DNA of 64,000 nucleotides from Fistularia commersonii (lineage: Eukaryota; Chordata; Actinopteri; Syngnathiformes; Fistulariidae), in NCBI GenBank assembly GCA_037954325.1, contig JBBMNZ010000007.1:7125001-7189000 (forward strand), read 5' to 3'. Within the stretch, counting starts at the first letter, position 1. Each line of letters opens with the position of its first letter. Below the pieces are notes generated by a model. The model was not told the origin of the DNA, did not search any database, and worked only from the letters and a program-made list of their open reading frames with translations. The translations under genes and the position numbers were made by a program. Shown here one piece after another: positions 39,064-52,585 of this stretch.

Positions 39064-42000
39064 AACACTCATTACAGTGCCAAAGGCTTAATTATTCCCT
39101 GGGTGTTTGTCTTCTTCAGGAGCTCAGCCTCTGCAGGGTGTCCTCATGACAACCCGGTCTCATTCCGGTATTGACTGACCCTCGGCTACGCTGATCTACT
39201 TCCTGTCTGACCTGTAGTTGTATATACAGGACCGTCTCAGAGAATTAGAATATTGTGATAAAGTTCTTTATCTTCTGTAATCCAATTACAAAAAACATGA
39301 TACTCTAATCTTTTGAGTTTTCTTAAGATGTAAGCCATAATCAACAATATTAAAATAATAAAAGGCTTGCAATATTTTAGTCGATTTGTAATAAATCCAG
39401 AATGTATGACATTTTTGTTTTTGTCGTTGCATTACAGAAGATAGATAACGAACTTTATCACAATATTCTAATTGTTATGAGACAGTCCTGTATGTCTGTG
39501 CACGCTCATTGTACATATATAAGGGGAAATGGATGCATGCATTTTTTTCCCTCATTTTCAAATCAGCAAGAGTAAAAATTATAGCGTGCATAAATAGTTT
39601 TTATGTACATTGTTTTTGAATTTTATGCATTCAATCGGTTTATTACTTGTAATTTGACGTTGTATAAAGAGGGTTTGATCATTCATGTCAATTGCCCTTT
39701 ATTCTTTAATTTGTGTATTTAATTTTCTCATTCATTATCCATGCCGCTTATTATATACCGCATGTTGCATTGAGTTGCGTTAGCTTTGTAGGAATTTCTA
39801 CAAGTGGAAGTCGCAGTTTTTAGGAATATGAGATGTGACCTTTGCCCTTGGAAGGCGGAGATTTCTCACAAGATGCTGCAGCAACTTATTGGAGACATTC
39901 AGAGGTTTTTTTTTTACCTGAAAAGAAATAGGTGAAAAGGAGACTGCGGCCAACCAGCAAGCAGAATGTGTGTGTGTGTGTGTGTGTGTGCTCCTCACAC
40001 ACACACGGATGGATTGGTGTGATCCCCCGCTGAACATGGATGAATGTAAATCTCGTGACACTTATCCCCTTCGCTGCCGCTGAGCTATGAAGCAGCTGAT
40101 AATCACTTAGTGGGTGTTCTCAGATCCCGTCTCTTCGTCTTCTCCGCCCCGCAGGTTCAACATGCCCCATGATGACAACCCCAAGTGCAAGGAGGCCGGG
40201 ATGAAGCACCAGTACCACGTGATGGCGCCCACCCTCAATTACGACACCAACCCCTGGACGTGGTCCAAGTGCAGCCGCAAGTACATCACCGAGTTCCTGG
40301 AGTAAGCGCTTCTTTTTAAACTCAACTTTCCCATGGCGGAGAAAGCCAGGCTTTCCCTCCCTCGTTCCCCAATATATCATCCCGTTCACCTTTTAAAAGC
40401 ACATTAACTTTTTCCGCTTGTTGTGACGTGGCCAGCTGAGCAAACTGGCCCCGCGCGTATCTGCCGACAGGTCGGGCCAATGTAAACTGCGCGAGGTTGT
40501 TATTGCCTTTGCTGAAAGGCTATTTCCTGTTTGAATCTCGGGGTCTTCCTTAACCGACCCGGGCGATGGATCATCCGCGGTCCTCCGCCGGTCTCCCTGC
40601 TCGCTCGAAGCCCCGCTCTCGCGATTTCGGGCAAACGGGAATCCCGGGGCCGCTTCGAACCCACGCCACGACCGCCGGCGTTGGTGAAGGGCTTCCTTTA
40701 AAATGACAAAATACCAGATATAGTTAGATCTTCCCTGAACGTGGCCTTTTAATCCGTGCCTCCTTCCTTCTGTGAATTGTAGTGACCGTCACAAAGGACG
40801 GCCTTGTCGGGCAGATTCCTTTCGGAAACGCACTGTAAGGCGATTCTTCGTCTGCGCTTTTTTTACGGTTGCGCCGCTCATAGTTTCCAGCTAGAGGTGA
40901 CGTCAACAATGTGTGGTTGTGGCATTCTGAAGAATGAGGATCTTCATGAATCTCTCCATTATTTGAACAGGGCCGCGTCGTCCGTGAGGCATTCTTGTTT
41001 GCGACGGGTTTCGTGCTAATGTTCTTGAGCGCAGAGCAGGTAATAGGAGCCGCCGTTGGTGTGGTCCCCGATGGTGGGAAAGGCCCCTGAAGGTGTAGTC
41101 CAAGTACTGTGAAAGTCCATCTCCAGCCAACAATGAGGGGCATTGATTCAAACTGGCACTTGTGCGACGCCGCTCCTGCTCAGTGGGCCGACCTGGTCAA
41201 GTACATGGCTGTTTTGACTGATTATTCTCCCCCAACTTTGCCATCTGGAAAACAAAAGCCGCCGCCGCCGCCTTTTTTCCAACGGCCGACGCGTCCCCCT
41301 TTTTTTTCGGAATAATGTCCCCCGAACCCTCGCGCCCGGGTGCTGATCGAGAGGGCCGACGACAGAGAAACCATTCACTGGCCTCCCGCTCCACGTGCGA
41401 TTTAAGTTTCTCACATTGACATACATTTTAATCTTCATTTTTCTGCACTCACAAACTGACCGTCTGTGTTTCGTGTCTTTGTATAAAATATCCTGGGATA
41501 CCAGACAGTTGGAGAGCTTTCCAAACTACATCCTGAAAGTGCAGTACAGATACTTGGGCTGCAGTGGAAGCTAGCGCTAACACAATAAAATCCTTCACTT
41601 TCTCTCAGAGGGCACGCAGCGCCATCCCATAGTGGCAAAGTTTGTTTGTTTGTTTAGAAGTTTAGTAGGACAGTGTACAAATACATTAAGCACAAAGGCA
41701 GAGATGTTTGTGCCAGATTATAGCTTATAGCTAATTTCCATCTGTAGTCCTGGACAATACAAGTATAAAAAAGACAATATATATAAAATATACAGATAGG
41801 CAATAAAATAACTATACAATATATAAACAGGCAATAAAATATGTATTTTGCAAGTTGAAAGTGCTATTGTTGTGATATTGTTACTTTGAAGTGGAGGTAC
41901 AGCACCTTTGGTTTGTTTTATTTGTTTTTACACAGCGACCTTTCGACGATTCCCGGAGCCCAGGTCAGCGCTCGGTTCGGTTTAGCCCGGTTTCATCGAC

Positions 42001-45000
42001 GAATGTCTCCCGCATCAAGGTTCACCTTGTTGAAGACCCAAAACCCAACATGCTTTGCGCTCAGCATGAACTGATCAAACGCCTATATATGAAAACTATT
42101 ATTGTTTGTTCTCTGGTGACGTGCTCGCAACAACAGCCAAATATAATTCTGCAGATATAAACTAACTTTCATGTTCCCCAATGGTTGCCAGGTGTGGAAT
42201 CTCGTCGGTTGCCAGATTGAGATGGCCCCGCCCACTCCCGCTCACATGGCTGATATTCCCGGTTGGAAAAAAAAAAAGGGGGTTTAATTTAAGATGTGAC
42301 CGCGTTGACCCCATCTGCCTCTCGTTGTTGCTCCGAATAATTGCCCCATTGGTTTCCACCGCTCGGGTTACACAGATGACCAACCGCTGAAAGATGCCGT
42401 ATAATTTCTCAGCGTGTATGATTCATTGACAGGTTGTTGTGCAGTTTTCTCTCAAAGGATTTATTTATTCTCGGTGGTTCCCCTGCAGTTTATTAAACTG
42501 CCGATGGACGGAAACAAAGTGGCGGCAACTTGGGATAATCCTGTGCGATCACTCGCCTGCCACATTAGCCGAAGCTTCAACGGGGCAGATGTTCCAGCAG
42601 CTCCGGTCGGGATGAGATTTGTCAGAGGAGTACAGACACGTTGTGTAATTACACCTCCTACACGCGTCCAACCCCCCCTCGATTTCCCTTTTTCAAAAGT
42701 AAACAACAAAAGGAAGGGATCTTTTAAGCCTCCGCTTCGTTGCTCGCATGTTTAATCAGGTTCAGAGCGCCGAGGTCGATCGCTTCTATTTGCGGGCTGG
42801 TTTTTCCGCGCATTCCTCGCAGCTGCGATATGTTGACTCTGGATATCGTGTCGGGGCGGGGCTCGTCTTCAGCGTGGTCCGCCGTTAACGTTAAAAATCC
42901 GACGTTGATTTATGTTACGTAAACAGGATGCAGCAGGATTCCGAACACTCTTGTTCACATTCATCACAGAACGCGCACCTCCGACGACAACTTACTCACA
43001 GACTATGGAAAGAAGTGGTTCAAGCTCAGCTTAGTATCTCTGCAGAACAAGGAAGGGCCGATGTTACTCATGATTGGGCATATGAACTTGTATTCTCGGG
43101 TCAGAAAGTACCGTATCTTCCCTAAAAGTTTTCCCTAATTGTACAAATTCCACCAAACGTATCCCGTTTACCTTTACAACCACTCTTGTGACGCAGCACC
43201 GGTTACGGAGAGTGCCTCCTGGATGAGCCTGTCGGACGGCAGTATGACCTTCCCACCCTCCTCCCCGGTCAAATCTACAACGCAAACAGGCAGTGCGAGC
43301 TAATGTTTGGACCGGGATCCCAAATCTGCCCCTACATGGTGAGTATGCTCGACACCAAACCAGCAAAATCACATGAAAACAGATCGGGTCGGTTGTACCC
43401 CTGGTACAAGGAGAACCCCATGCGGTATCCATTCCTGAATATTTGAGCAAATTCCAGACTGTGTCACTTCAAACATCGAGTTCAGGGGTGCTGACTGACC
43501 GTTTTACATTTGAATTGCATCTTGGGAACGGTAAAGCGCACGACCAACAACATTTCTTGAGTATCCAGTCATTCGGCAACATATCCCATGCAGAGTGCAG
43601 ATAGTCCGCGCAGAACGGACAACAGCACTCTTACCCGTTCAGTCCAGGCACACGGAGCAGACGACATGACCGTTGCAGCCTCTTCCTGGTAAAACAGTAA
43701 AACAGAAACGCAAAGTAAAAACAAAACATGAGCCTCGGCTCATAGTTTCTCCACATGCAGAGAGTAAGTGGTTGCAGGTACCAGGTCTCTATAAATGTCA
43801 ATCACCTCTGTCTCAAGGGTGGACACTGAGGGTATCACTTGTGAACATAATCACGGTCTTCTCTGCAGTGAGAGTAAGCTTCGTGTGAAGCGGTGTGTTG
43901 TGGACGCCAACAAAAGCTTTTTTTTCAAAGGATTTGACGTCCGGAACAAAAGTTGGTCCCGGCAAAAAACAACAGTGTCATCGGCATAATAACGCATATT
44001 AGCACCTCACTCCTTTAGGGCAAATCATTGATTTATTTTAAGTTGTTAGTGATTTGAATAAAAAATGTTCTTGGTTTTGTTTTTAATTTGCTGATTTGCT
44101 GAATTTTTTTTTCCCAATGCCAGAAACAGTGTAAAAGGCTTTGGTGCACAAGCGCAGAGGGGGACCATAAAGGGTGTCGCACGCAACACATGCCGCTGGC
44201 CGATGGGACCGACTGCGGACACGGAATGGTGAGCGCGACCATGATCAGCAGATCACAGAGGTTTGACTGTGTATTCTAGAGACAGGTTTGCATCTATAAA
44301 ACTGCGAAAAAAGGTCGTGGCGAAGCTATAAATTCGCCCGAGTGATTCGTTGACACACGAGATGAGATGAGAGTTATTCGGGAGGGAACGAGGAAATTGG
44401 CAATATGGGGCTACTTCTGTGCCGGTATTGTTGAGAGTAAAAGCGGCATGTATGCGGGGGTCGTGCGAAAGCATCGAGAGACAAAATATTTATCAGTTGC
44501 GCTAAATAAAAACGAGATGTGTCAAATTCTGGCAAGATGTCCAGGCTGCAGCGAGTCAACTATCCGCGATGATCTGCGACGACATCGAAAGCCGGACAAA
44601 AACCGCAAAGCTACAATGCAAGATGAGTGTGGAGCAAGAGGGAAGTTGATTGGCCAAAAAAAATGATCGGCAATAGTCCGAAAAACAGGCAAAGGAGAAA
44701 GAACATCAGGAACGTCCGGGAGGACTTTATTACATCGATCTAAGAGCATCAAGAAGAAGACTTCCTCCGGTTTTAACGGTGTTGTTAAATCTCTCACAGG
44801 CTCCCAGTAGCCCTACTGGAACACTGACCACATGCTTGTGACATTTATTGCATTTTTTTTTTACGCAAGAAATACTCTGGAATCCCGGTCGATTCCCCGC
44901 CACCTGTCCCCCGTGAACCCTCCGACGCAGATGGCAAGGTGCAGCGGCTGTGACATATTCTTGGCTCGAAAAGAAAAAAAAGGGTAAAACAGGCATCTGA

Positions 45001-48000
45001 CATAACACCGGCGCCGGTCCGTGTAGTCTAAAGGGTCGTGCCTCTGACGACTTCTTTGTCCTCTTTCTCCGCTGTGGTGAGTTTATATGTCGACACGTTA
45101 AATTAACCCGACGCTTTAAGGTCACCCGTCTTGTATTTGAGGCAGGACGAGACAGAAAAAAAGACTTTATCAGCCGCCACCTTTGCGAGCGGTGCGGCAA
45201 AAGATCTCTAGGTACCGCTGCGGAGGTAGGGCGTGACACCTCAAGCTACAGCAGCTTGTATCTTTTGCACTCGTCCGCTTCCAGAAAAAACAACCGTTTG
45301 TTATTCATTGCTTTTCCTAGATTTGTTCCGGTTTTAGAAACCCATGTAAGTGTGGTCAGGTGATCCCCCTAGTTAGGAACTAGAAACATTACCCTCTGTG
45401 TTGTTCGGGGCCCCCAACCCCCATTGGCCTTCATGTTCTACCCGCTCTGCGATGCTATGCTAATTAGGGCTGAGGCGGCGGGTCAGTCACTCAGGATACA
45501 GGAAAAGAATGGCCGCAAGGGAGGGCGGCAGAAAGAGAAGGATAGAAGAAGGGAAGAAAGCGAGACGGAGGGGGTGAGAGCGCAGGAGAGAGTCTCAAGA
45601 GGGAAAGGTGAAGACGCGGGTCCTTTGAAAGAGGATGCCGCCCGTCGTTCACAGTTGAGTCACCTTGTTGTGAACCCGTGACCCTAAAACCTCTTTAAAA
45701 GGCGGATGAGCGGGTCAGTGGTCAGGCCGTAACAGAGCCCAGGCGGAGGCCGGCCCGCGCCCTCACAAAGGAACTCACATCAGTGATTCTGCGGAGCGGG
45801 AGGCGGGAGGAGAGCTTTGAGGAGGCGCAGGGGGATGAGGATGTGGCAGGCATGTGTTTAGAATTCACAACATGCTTGAGAGGCAGAAAAAGAGGAGGCG
45901 AGGGAAGGAGGGTCGGCTTCCCTCCTTAACCTCCTGCCCCCCGAGGTGTCTCGCAGTTTTGCGACCCATCTGAGACCCGTATCCCTCGAGTACTCGCCTC
46001 CGGCTGCGGCCGCGGCCTCACGCTGGATCGAACCGTTACCCGGCGAGCCCGGGTTAACGGGGAATAGCTAATAGCTTAATCCAACTAAGACAACCGGACT
46101 AAACAGTAATGGTCCTGGGAGAACATCTCCCACCGCGGTCCCAGCCCTCATGTGGGAGATCTCCTTGGGAAGACACTTTAATCAAACTCTGTTTTCTTTG
46201 CTGAAGCAACAACCCCATAAAACTACCCTGAGCTGACTCAGCTCTGTTGCGATTCGCGTGTTCGAAAGTCAGACGTTTGGAGGTCAGGTTCCAGGCAACG
46301 ATCGGAGGCTCCCAGACGGAAGCCTCCACCGGCCTCCACCGGCCGAGGCCACAGCTCCAGATCCCCTACACCTGTCACGACCAAATATCGGGTGATATCT
46401 CATATGAGAATGACAAATTCCACTTTCATTGTCAGTGCCGCTCCAGGATCGTGCGTCGTATTCCCATTTTTTGAGTACAGTAAACCCTTGTTTTTCGCGG
46501 GGGTTACGTTCAAAAAAGGAACCCGTGATAGGCAAAATTTGTAAAGTAGAACCGCTTATTTTATTTTTTTTACAATTATTATACAATTAAATACTTTATT
46601 ATAAAGTGCTGCTGTCGTCCTTATGTTTTTTTCTTCCTTCTTTATGGAACCAACGGAAGATTCATTAATTCCGTAATGCCGGCCTACAGCCGCATAGCTT
46701 TTACCTTCCCTTAGCATGTCCAGAAGTTTAACTTTATCTGCGATAGATAGCGTCTTCCGCTGCCTTTTGGGCCCAACATTATGGGTTTTAGAGAAACTCG
46801 AAATTGCAAGAGAATTTGCACGTACGTAATGTGAATTTGGCAAGCTGTTTTACGTACGTGTACATATTAAACTGCAACGTTATTGACGCACAGGTAGAGA
46901 AGAAGCGGAGTGACTTTTTAGCCAATCGGAACGCACAACACAATGCACGATGCAAATCCGTGAAGTAGCGAAAACCGTGAAAAGTAAACCGCGTTATAGC
47001 GAGGGATCACCGTGGTTGTATGTCTCCCAGCGGCGGCACTACCTTTTTATATCTTTAAGTATTTCCCCGCGAGGAGCTAAATCATCTTAAAGTCCAATTT
47101 GGCAGTCCTGTTTGGCAGATGCGCTCAGTCCTCTGAAGCAGCGGTCCCCAACCTTTTTTGTACAAGGGACCAATTTTATGCATGAAAATGTTCCCGTGGA
47201 CCGGTTTAGAGGCGTGGGGGTTCAAATCATAAAAACTTTTGTCGGCTCACAGTATTGAATCTGAATACAAAGATTACACTTTAACCCTCGTGCGATCTTA
47301 ACATTGTGTTTACTCCCCTTGTCCTGCTGGTCAAAAATGACCCAAAAGACAATCTTTGTACCCTAATGGTGTACAGCCCACATGGAAACGTAAACAAAAA
47401 ACAAGTATCACTTTTTCTAATTATGGGGTCTCTTTAGGAAAAGTCATAAAATTTCAAGTTGGAAAAAAATAGGTTAATAGGTGTTTTTTCTACAGCCAAA
47501 CATGGTAGTGGGTCACTTTTGACCTGCAAGACAACACAAGGGTTAAATAAAGTGTACTCTAATAAAAAATAACAAATACAGACAAAAAAATTAAAATAAA
47601 AATATAAATAAATAAATAAATAATGCTAATAATAATAAGCAACAACAGCAACAATAATAAATAATAAATAGTTAAAAAATATGCCTAAAAGTTTTGAGAG
47701 TTTCATAGCTTTGTTAGCTCGCTGTTTACTGCAAATAATGCACAGCGAGCTTGTTTATCACCTGTTGCGATGGACCCGTAGCTTAGGTAGGAATTTTGAT
47801 TTTCTTTTGAATGCAGCTTTCTTTTTGCTGGCAGTCTGCGACGCTTCTGCGCTCTCATCGTTTGCTCATTTCCTCCCGTAAATGCTCTCCAGCGACTTTT
47901 GTTTCCGGCTCGTTTTTCCAAGGTCCAGCTCGTGGTAGCCGATGTGTGAAATGGCGCGACGGGAACAGTCGTTTTTCAAAATCAGATCCGGTAGGTCCGA

Positions 48001-49641
48001 TGCCATTTTCTTTGCGGACATTTCCAAATGGTCCGAGGATCGGTCCGGGGTTGGGCACCTCTGCTCTGGAGGCAACGTTCAAAAAACAGCAACATCTCAC
48101 CCTCTAAGCCCACATATGCAACAGCAGCTACTCGCAGTGTCAAGTCGCTTGGTAGCGAAAGCTCAACGTCTCCTGTGGAGCAGCGGCGGCAGCAGTACTC
48201 GGTGGCCGGGATCAAGTATCCTGCAGCTTTGGGGAAAACCTGGGCATACCTGCAAATATCTTTGCCTCTTCGTTGCTTCAAATCCTCTAACCGATGCTTT
48301 GTAGTCTGATTTGTAGGGGAGTTTTTGACGGGAAACGGCAGGCGGAAGAATCCTTCCCTTCGCACCAGACTGATACCGCTGGTGTTTTTTAATCGACTGT
48401 CTATTTTATTCCGTCGACGCTCTTGGAGTTGTTTTTTTCTCTTCATAACCCCGATGACATTTTTCTTAGAAGGAGTCATGAGGTTCAGGTCGATGGCCTT
48501 ACAGGGTCAGTCTTTTGGCTCTGAGGTGTCCGTGGAGCCTGGAGGGGGGAAGGCTGAGAGGAGTGTTAGATGTAGAGGATTACGGATCTGGCCTCCCGGG
48601 AGGGGAGGGGGGTTTGTATCCTCAGCCAAAAGAGCACTTTCTCGCGTCGGTCGTTCCTACCACTACTAAAACGTCATTTACTCCCCGAAACGCTTCTCGC
48701 TGTGTTTGTGTGGGTGGATTTCGGTTCCACGCCGGGTTACGAAACAAAGTTGTCCGGTAATTGAGGTCAGCGCCTCAAAAAGCGGGAGCGAGGCACGTCT
48801 CCAGAACAAGTTGACGAAAAAAAAAAAAAAGCTTGTTTGTATACAGTTTAGTTGAAATAGGGCAACGGGCACTGCGGGGTTCATGGGTAGTTTTTCTCCC
48901 CCTCTGTTCCCACCTCCTCCACTGCAGCCCCCACCACCGCCGCCGCCGCCGCCGCCCCAGCAGGCCCTCTCACTGGGCGATGGAGTGAGTAATGCGGTCA
49001 CATGACCTCTTGGCGGCGCGTCTGTCATCTGGCTCAGTGGGCTGTGCATTAACAAGGGCATCCCATCACTTGTTGTCTATAAATACGCCGCCCTCCCCTT
49101 CCCTCGCGCCCTCCTCCTCCGCCTCCACGTCCATCTTGATCTTCAAAAGGACCCCGTCTGTTCCTGTGTGTTGAGCTGTTTGGCGCGAGTGCTTGCATCT
49201 GGCGCGCTAGCGTGCACATCCTTAGTATGTTTGCGTGCATACTCTAAATGCCTGGCTTAAGAGCCGATGAGCGACGTCCCTCCGTCAAGTGGTAGCCGGA
49301 CTCGCCATTGAAACGGAAGTTAAACATTTTTTATTTTTGTTTGTTTAGCGTTTCCACTCGTTTTTGGTCATTTTGCGCGACGACGGCCACGATGAAGTGG
49401 CTCCTCCAAATTTTTTTGATTTAACGCTTGTCATTCGGGGAGTAGCGGCGGGACGAATGGGAGGCCGAGCTCAGATTTATTGGGTTTTTGTTATTAGAAA
49501 AATAAACCGGTCCCTCCCCTGGCCGTTTTTACAGCTTCCCGCAGAAGATTCACATCTCAGCGGAGGTTATGTGAAGCCCAGGTTCTGCCGGCTGAGGCGA
49601 CGAGTGTTTCCCGGAGTCTCCTGGCAGCTGGGAGGACTCGA

Positions 49642-49674
<33 letters not shown>

Positions 49675-52549
49675 GAGGCAAATGCTCGGATTGTGTGTCC
49701 GGTGTGGCTCCCAGCAGCATTTTGCAGGTTGGCGCCACTTCGATTTTGTCCCCGTTAAAGTCGTACCGGAGAGTTTTCTTTTCTGGCTCTCAAAATTGCA
49801 GAGCCCTGCAATGGACGTGTGGCCGGTCCAGGGGGAGCCCCGTCTTTCGTCCAATCCAATGACAGCAGTTGGCAATGAATGAACGGGAATGAGAGCGTGA
49901 AGGGTTGCATCTCTGTATTTTGTCGGATGTAAAAGCAACTTTTCGGAATATTATGAAACGTCAACGCAACGGTAAATCCACTTATGGTTAGCCAGGCGCT
50001 AACCAGACCATCGGGAATGGAGCCGGTGGGTTTGGTGTCACGCCGAAGGGTAGGATAGGAGCGACCGGGAAAGGAACCGCCAACCTTCCGGGTGTAAGTT
50101 ATCAAGAAGTGCTGCAGCTGTCGTGATTTTTTTTTTTTTAATTAACAGGAAGGTGTCGCTTTTTGTGTTTTTCTTCTTCGGGCTGCTCCCTTCAGGGGTC
50201 ACCACAGCCGACCATCTCCCTCCGTCCAACCGTCTCCTCCGGCGCCGGCTACCTTCACGCCCTCTCGCCTTCCATCGGTTCCACTAATCAGGATGGCTTT
50301 GTATTCTTTCTAGCAATGTTAGCAGAAAGCGTGAATGCTAGTACATGCGGCGGATAAAGTGCCAGATTCCTTCGAGTGAGGTGGTTTCTAAGCAGCGGAC
50401 GATCATTGAGAAGAACAGATTTGCAGATTTACCACGACCTGGGATTCAACGGAGCAAGTTCACCCCTCTTGGAACAGAGTTCGCAGGGAATTGAAAGTGA
50501 TTCCGTAAGACGGGGGGGGGTCGACCGGGGTCACGGTTGCGTCGTATTCTCTCACTTGGCTTTTCTCCCTCCGTGTCCCGCTCCTCCCCCCGTCTTCACA
50601 CTTTGTTTTTTTTTGTTTTTTTTTTGTTTTCGCTCCGGGGCGAAGCCAAAGTTAACTCGGAAAGTCAGGGCCACGAGAAAGAAAGAAAGAAAAGAAAGAA
50701 AGACACCGCAGCACATGAAAGGTGACGGCTTTTGGGAAATTGCCGCGGCGAAATGAAAGAGTCGGAGGGCTTTTTAAATCAGACCCTTTGCCTTCTCATT
50801 GCGGCGGTGATGTATGGCCCCGGGTTCAGAAACGAGGTGCTCCCTGCGACCGTTTCCTGCCAATTACAGGGCGCCGGCTCCCGAAGCAGCCGGCTGAAGA
50901 GCTCAGAGCAGATGCCGCCGTCCCCGGAGAGCGTTCCCAACGCGGGGGTTAACCGCTCTCCTGATCCGTCCGTGTCGTCCGAGCAGAGTTGCTTCTCGCC
51001 GAGCGTGTGAACGGAGAAGTTTTCGCGAGATGCGTGCGGCATACGTGCACGTTTTTGTGTGCCTTTTGGGAAATTCCTAATTCGAAACACGTCCCAGCTG
51101 GACGGCTTTCCCCTTGCGAGACCTTTTTTTTTTTTTTTTTTTTTTTTTTTCGCCTTTTTTTTTTTTGCTCAAACGCCTCACCGCATTCCGAATCGAGGGC
51201 AAATTTTGACGACCTTTCTAGGAAAGGCGCCTCCCCGCCCCCCAACCCCGACCCATGAGTGCGTGCCTGAACTCCGCAGAGGCCGCCATTCACCTCTTCC
51301 TGCTCCGAGGGCTAATTGGAATTGAACCCCCCCCTTGTCCGCGAATCCAAAAGCCACGCCTGCGCCGGAGCAATCGGTTCAATTCCTCCAGATTAGCACT
51401 CTCTCTCTCTCTCACACACACACACACTCACACACACAACCCGCACATACATCATCTCACACAGATGTTGTCCCCCCTCCTTCCACCGGCGTCCAGTCTT
51501 TCTTCTTTTCACCCACATCACCTTTTCAGGGCCAAACAAAACGGCTGTAAACACAGGGTGCCAGCGGAGGGGGTCGGAATGCCTCGGAGGCCCCGCTGAT
51601 GCTCACACACACACACACACACACACTCACACACACACTATGTGTTTGACAGTCAGCCTGCGCCCCGGTGGTCCCGTCTGCTCCTCAAGAGGGACGAGGG
51701 GGGGGGGGCAGCCACTGGACACTCCATCTGACGGTTGTTTTGGTGCGACGGGGCTGTTGGAAGGTGCCGAAAAACGCCGGGAGACGAGTAAAAATGACCG
51801 ATCTGACGGTTTCCCTTTAACAGATTAACACCTGGTTTCTTACGTCTGAGCGAAATCAATTAGAAAAAAAACATTTGCGCATTCCTGCCCGAGCCTGCGA
51901 CCGCTTCATTTAACGCCCATTTTCCAGCCGCGCCTTGGCTTTGCGTCTAAAGTTGAATCACACGTGGAAAAAACCTTTACTCAAGGGATTATGGGAATGT
52001 TTGTTTGGGTTTTTTTTTTTTTTTTTTTTTTCTCGGCCCGTACTACCCCGCGGCCGTTAACACCTGCCTGTCATGGTGCGCAGACTTTACACTCCGTCAT
52101 TAGCCCCCGTGAGTGCGGGGAACACATGCACGTTGGGTGGGGAAGGTTCCAGATCGTGCAGCGCCGGCGTCGTCCTTTGCGCTTATTTTCTGCGCAGGGG
52201 GTTCGGCCGTTCCGCAGGTGTTCTCCTCCAGAACTGCAACATCGTGAATTCCTATAAACTCCCGTCGGCAAGGAAACGGCTGAAGCTTAATCGCAGATAT
52301 CCATTGAGAGTATGTCCCGGATCGTTTTTACCGGGGGTCGTGTTATCACGCCTCTAGAGTTTCCTTATCGAGGTGCCGCCGCTTCCTGCGCCTATCTGCC
52401 CGGACGCCGCGTTGCCTCCGAGGACAGACGCCGTCTTGTCCCGCATTCTTCCAGGGAAAAGGGACTCCCTCGTATCTCTTTGCAGCGGCGGCGGGTGGTT
52501 TGGTTACACGCAAACAGGACGGAAGTCTTTAATAGCGTTCATGCGTGTT

Positions 52550-52585
<36 letters not shown>

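Larger units (their letters stand above)
35749..40154 (+). other. Intron 8 (4.4 kb): repeats, no additional gene
   Basis: Contains (CA)n at 35770-35811, a pogo-like MITE, two mariner-like MITE copies, a short hAT MITE, an (ATTC)n tract, a dispersed repeat and (GT)n at 39037-39062 and 39967-39990. The 36550-37660 part is repeat-like but unassigned. GGTAGAGATATAT..GCATTCAC occurs at about 36911 and again at about 38178. Confidence 0.7.
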
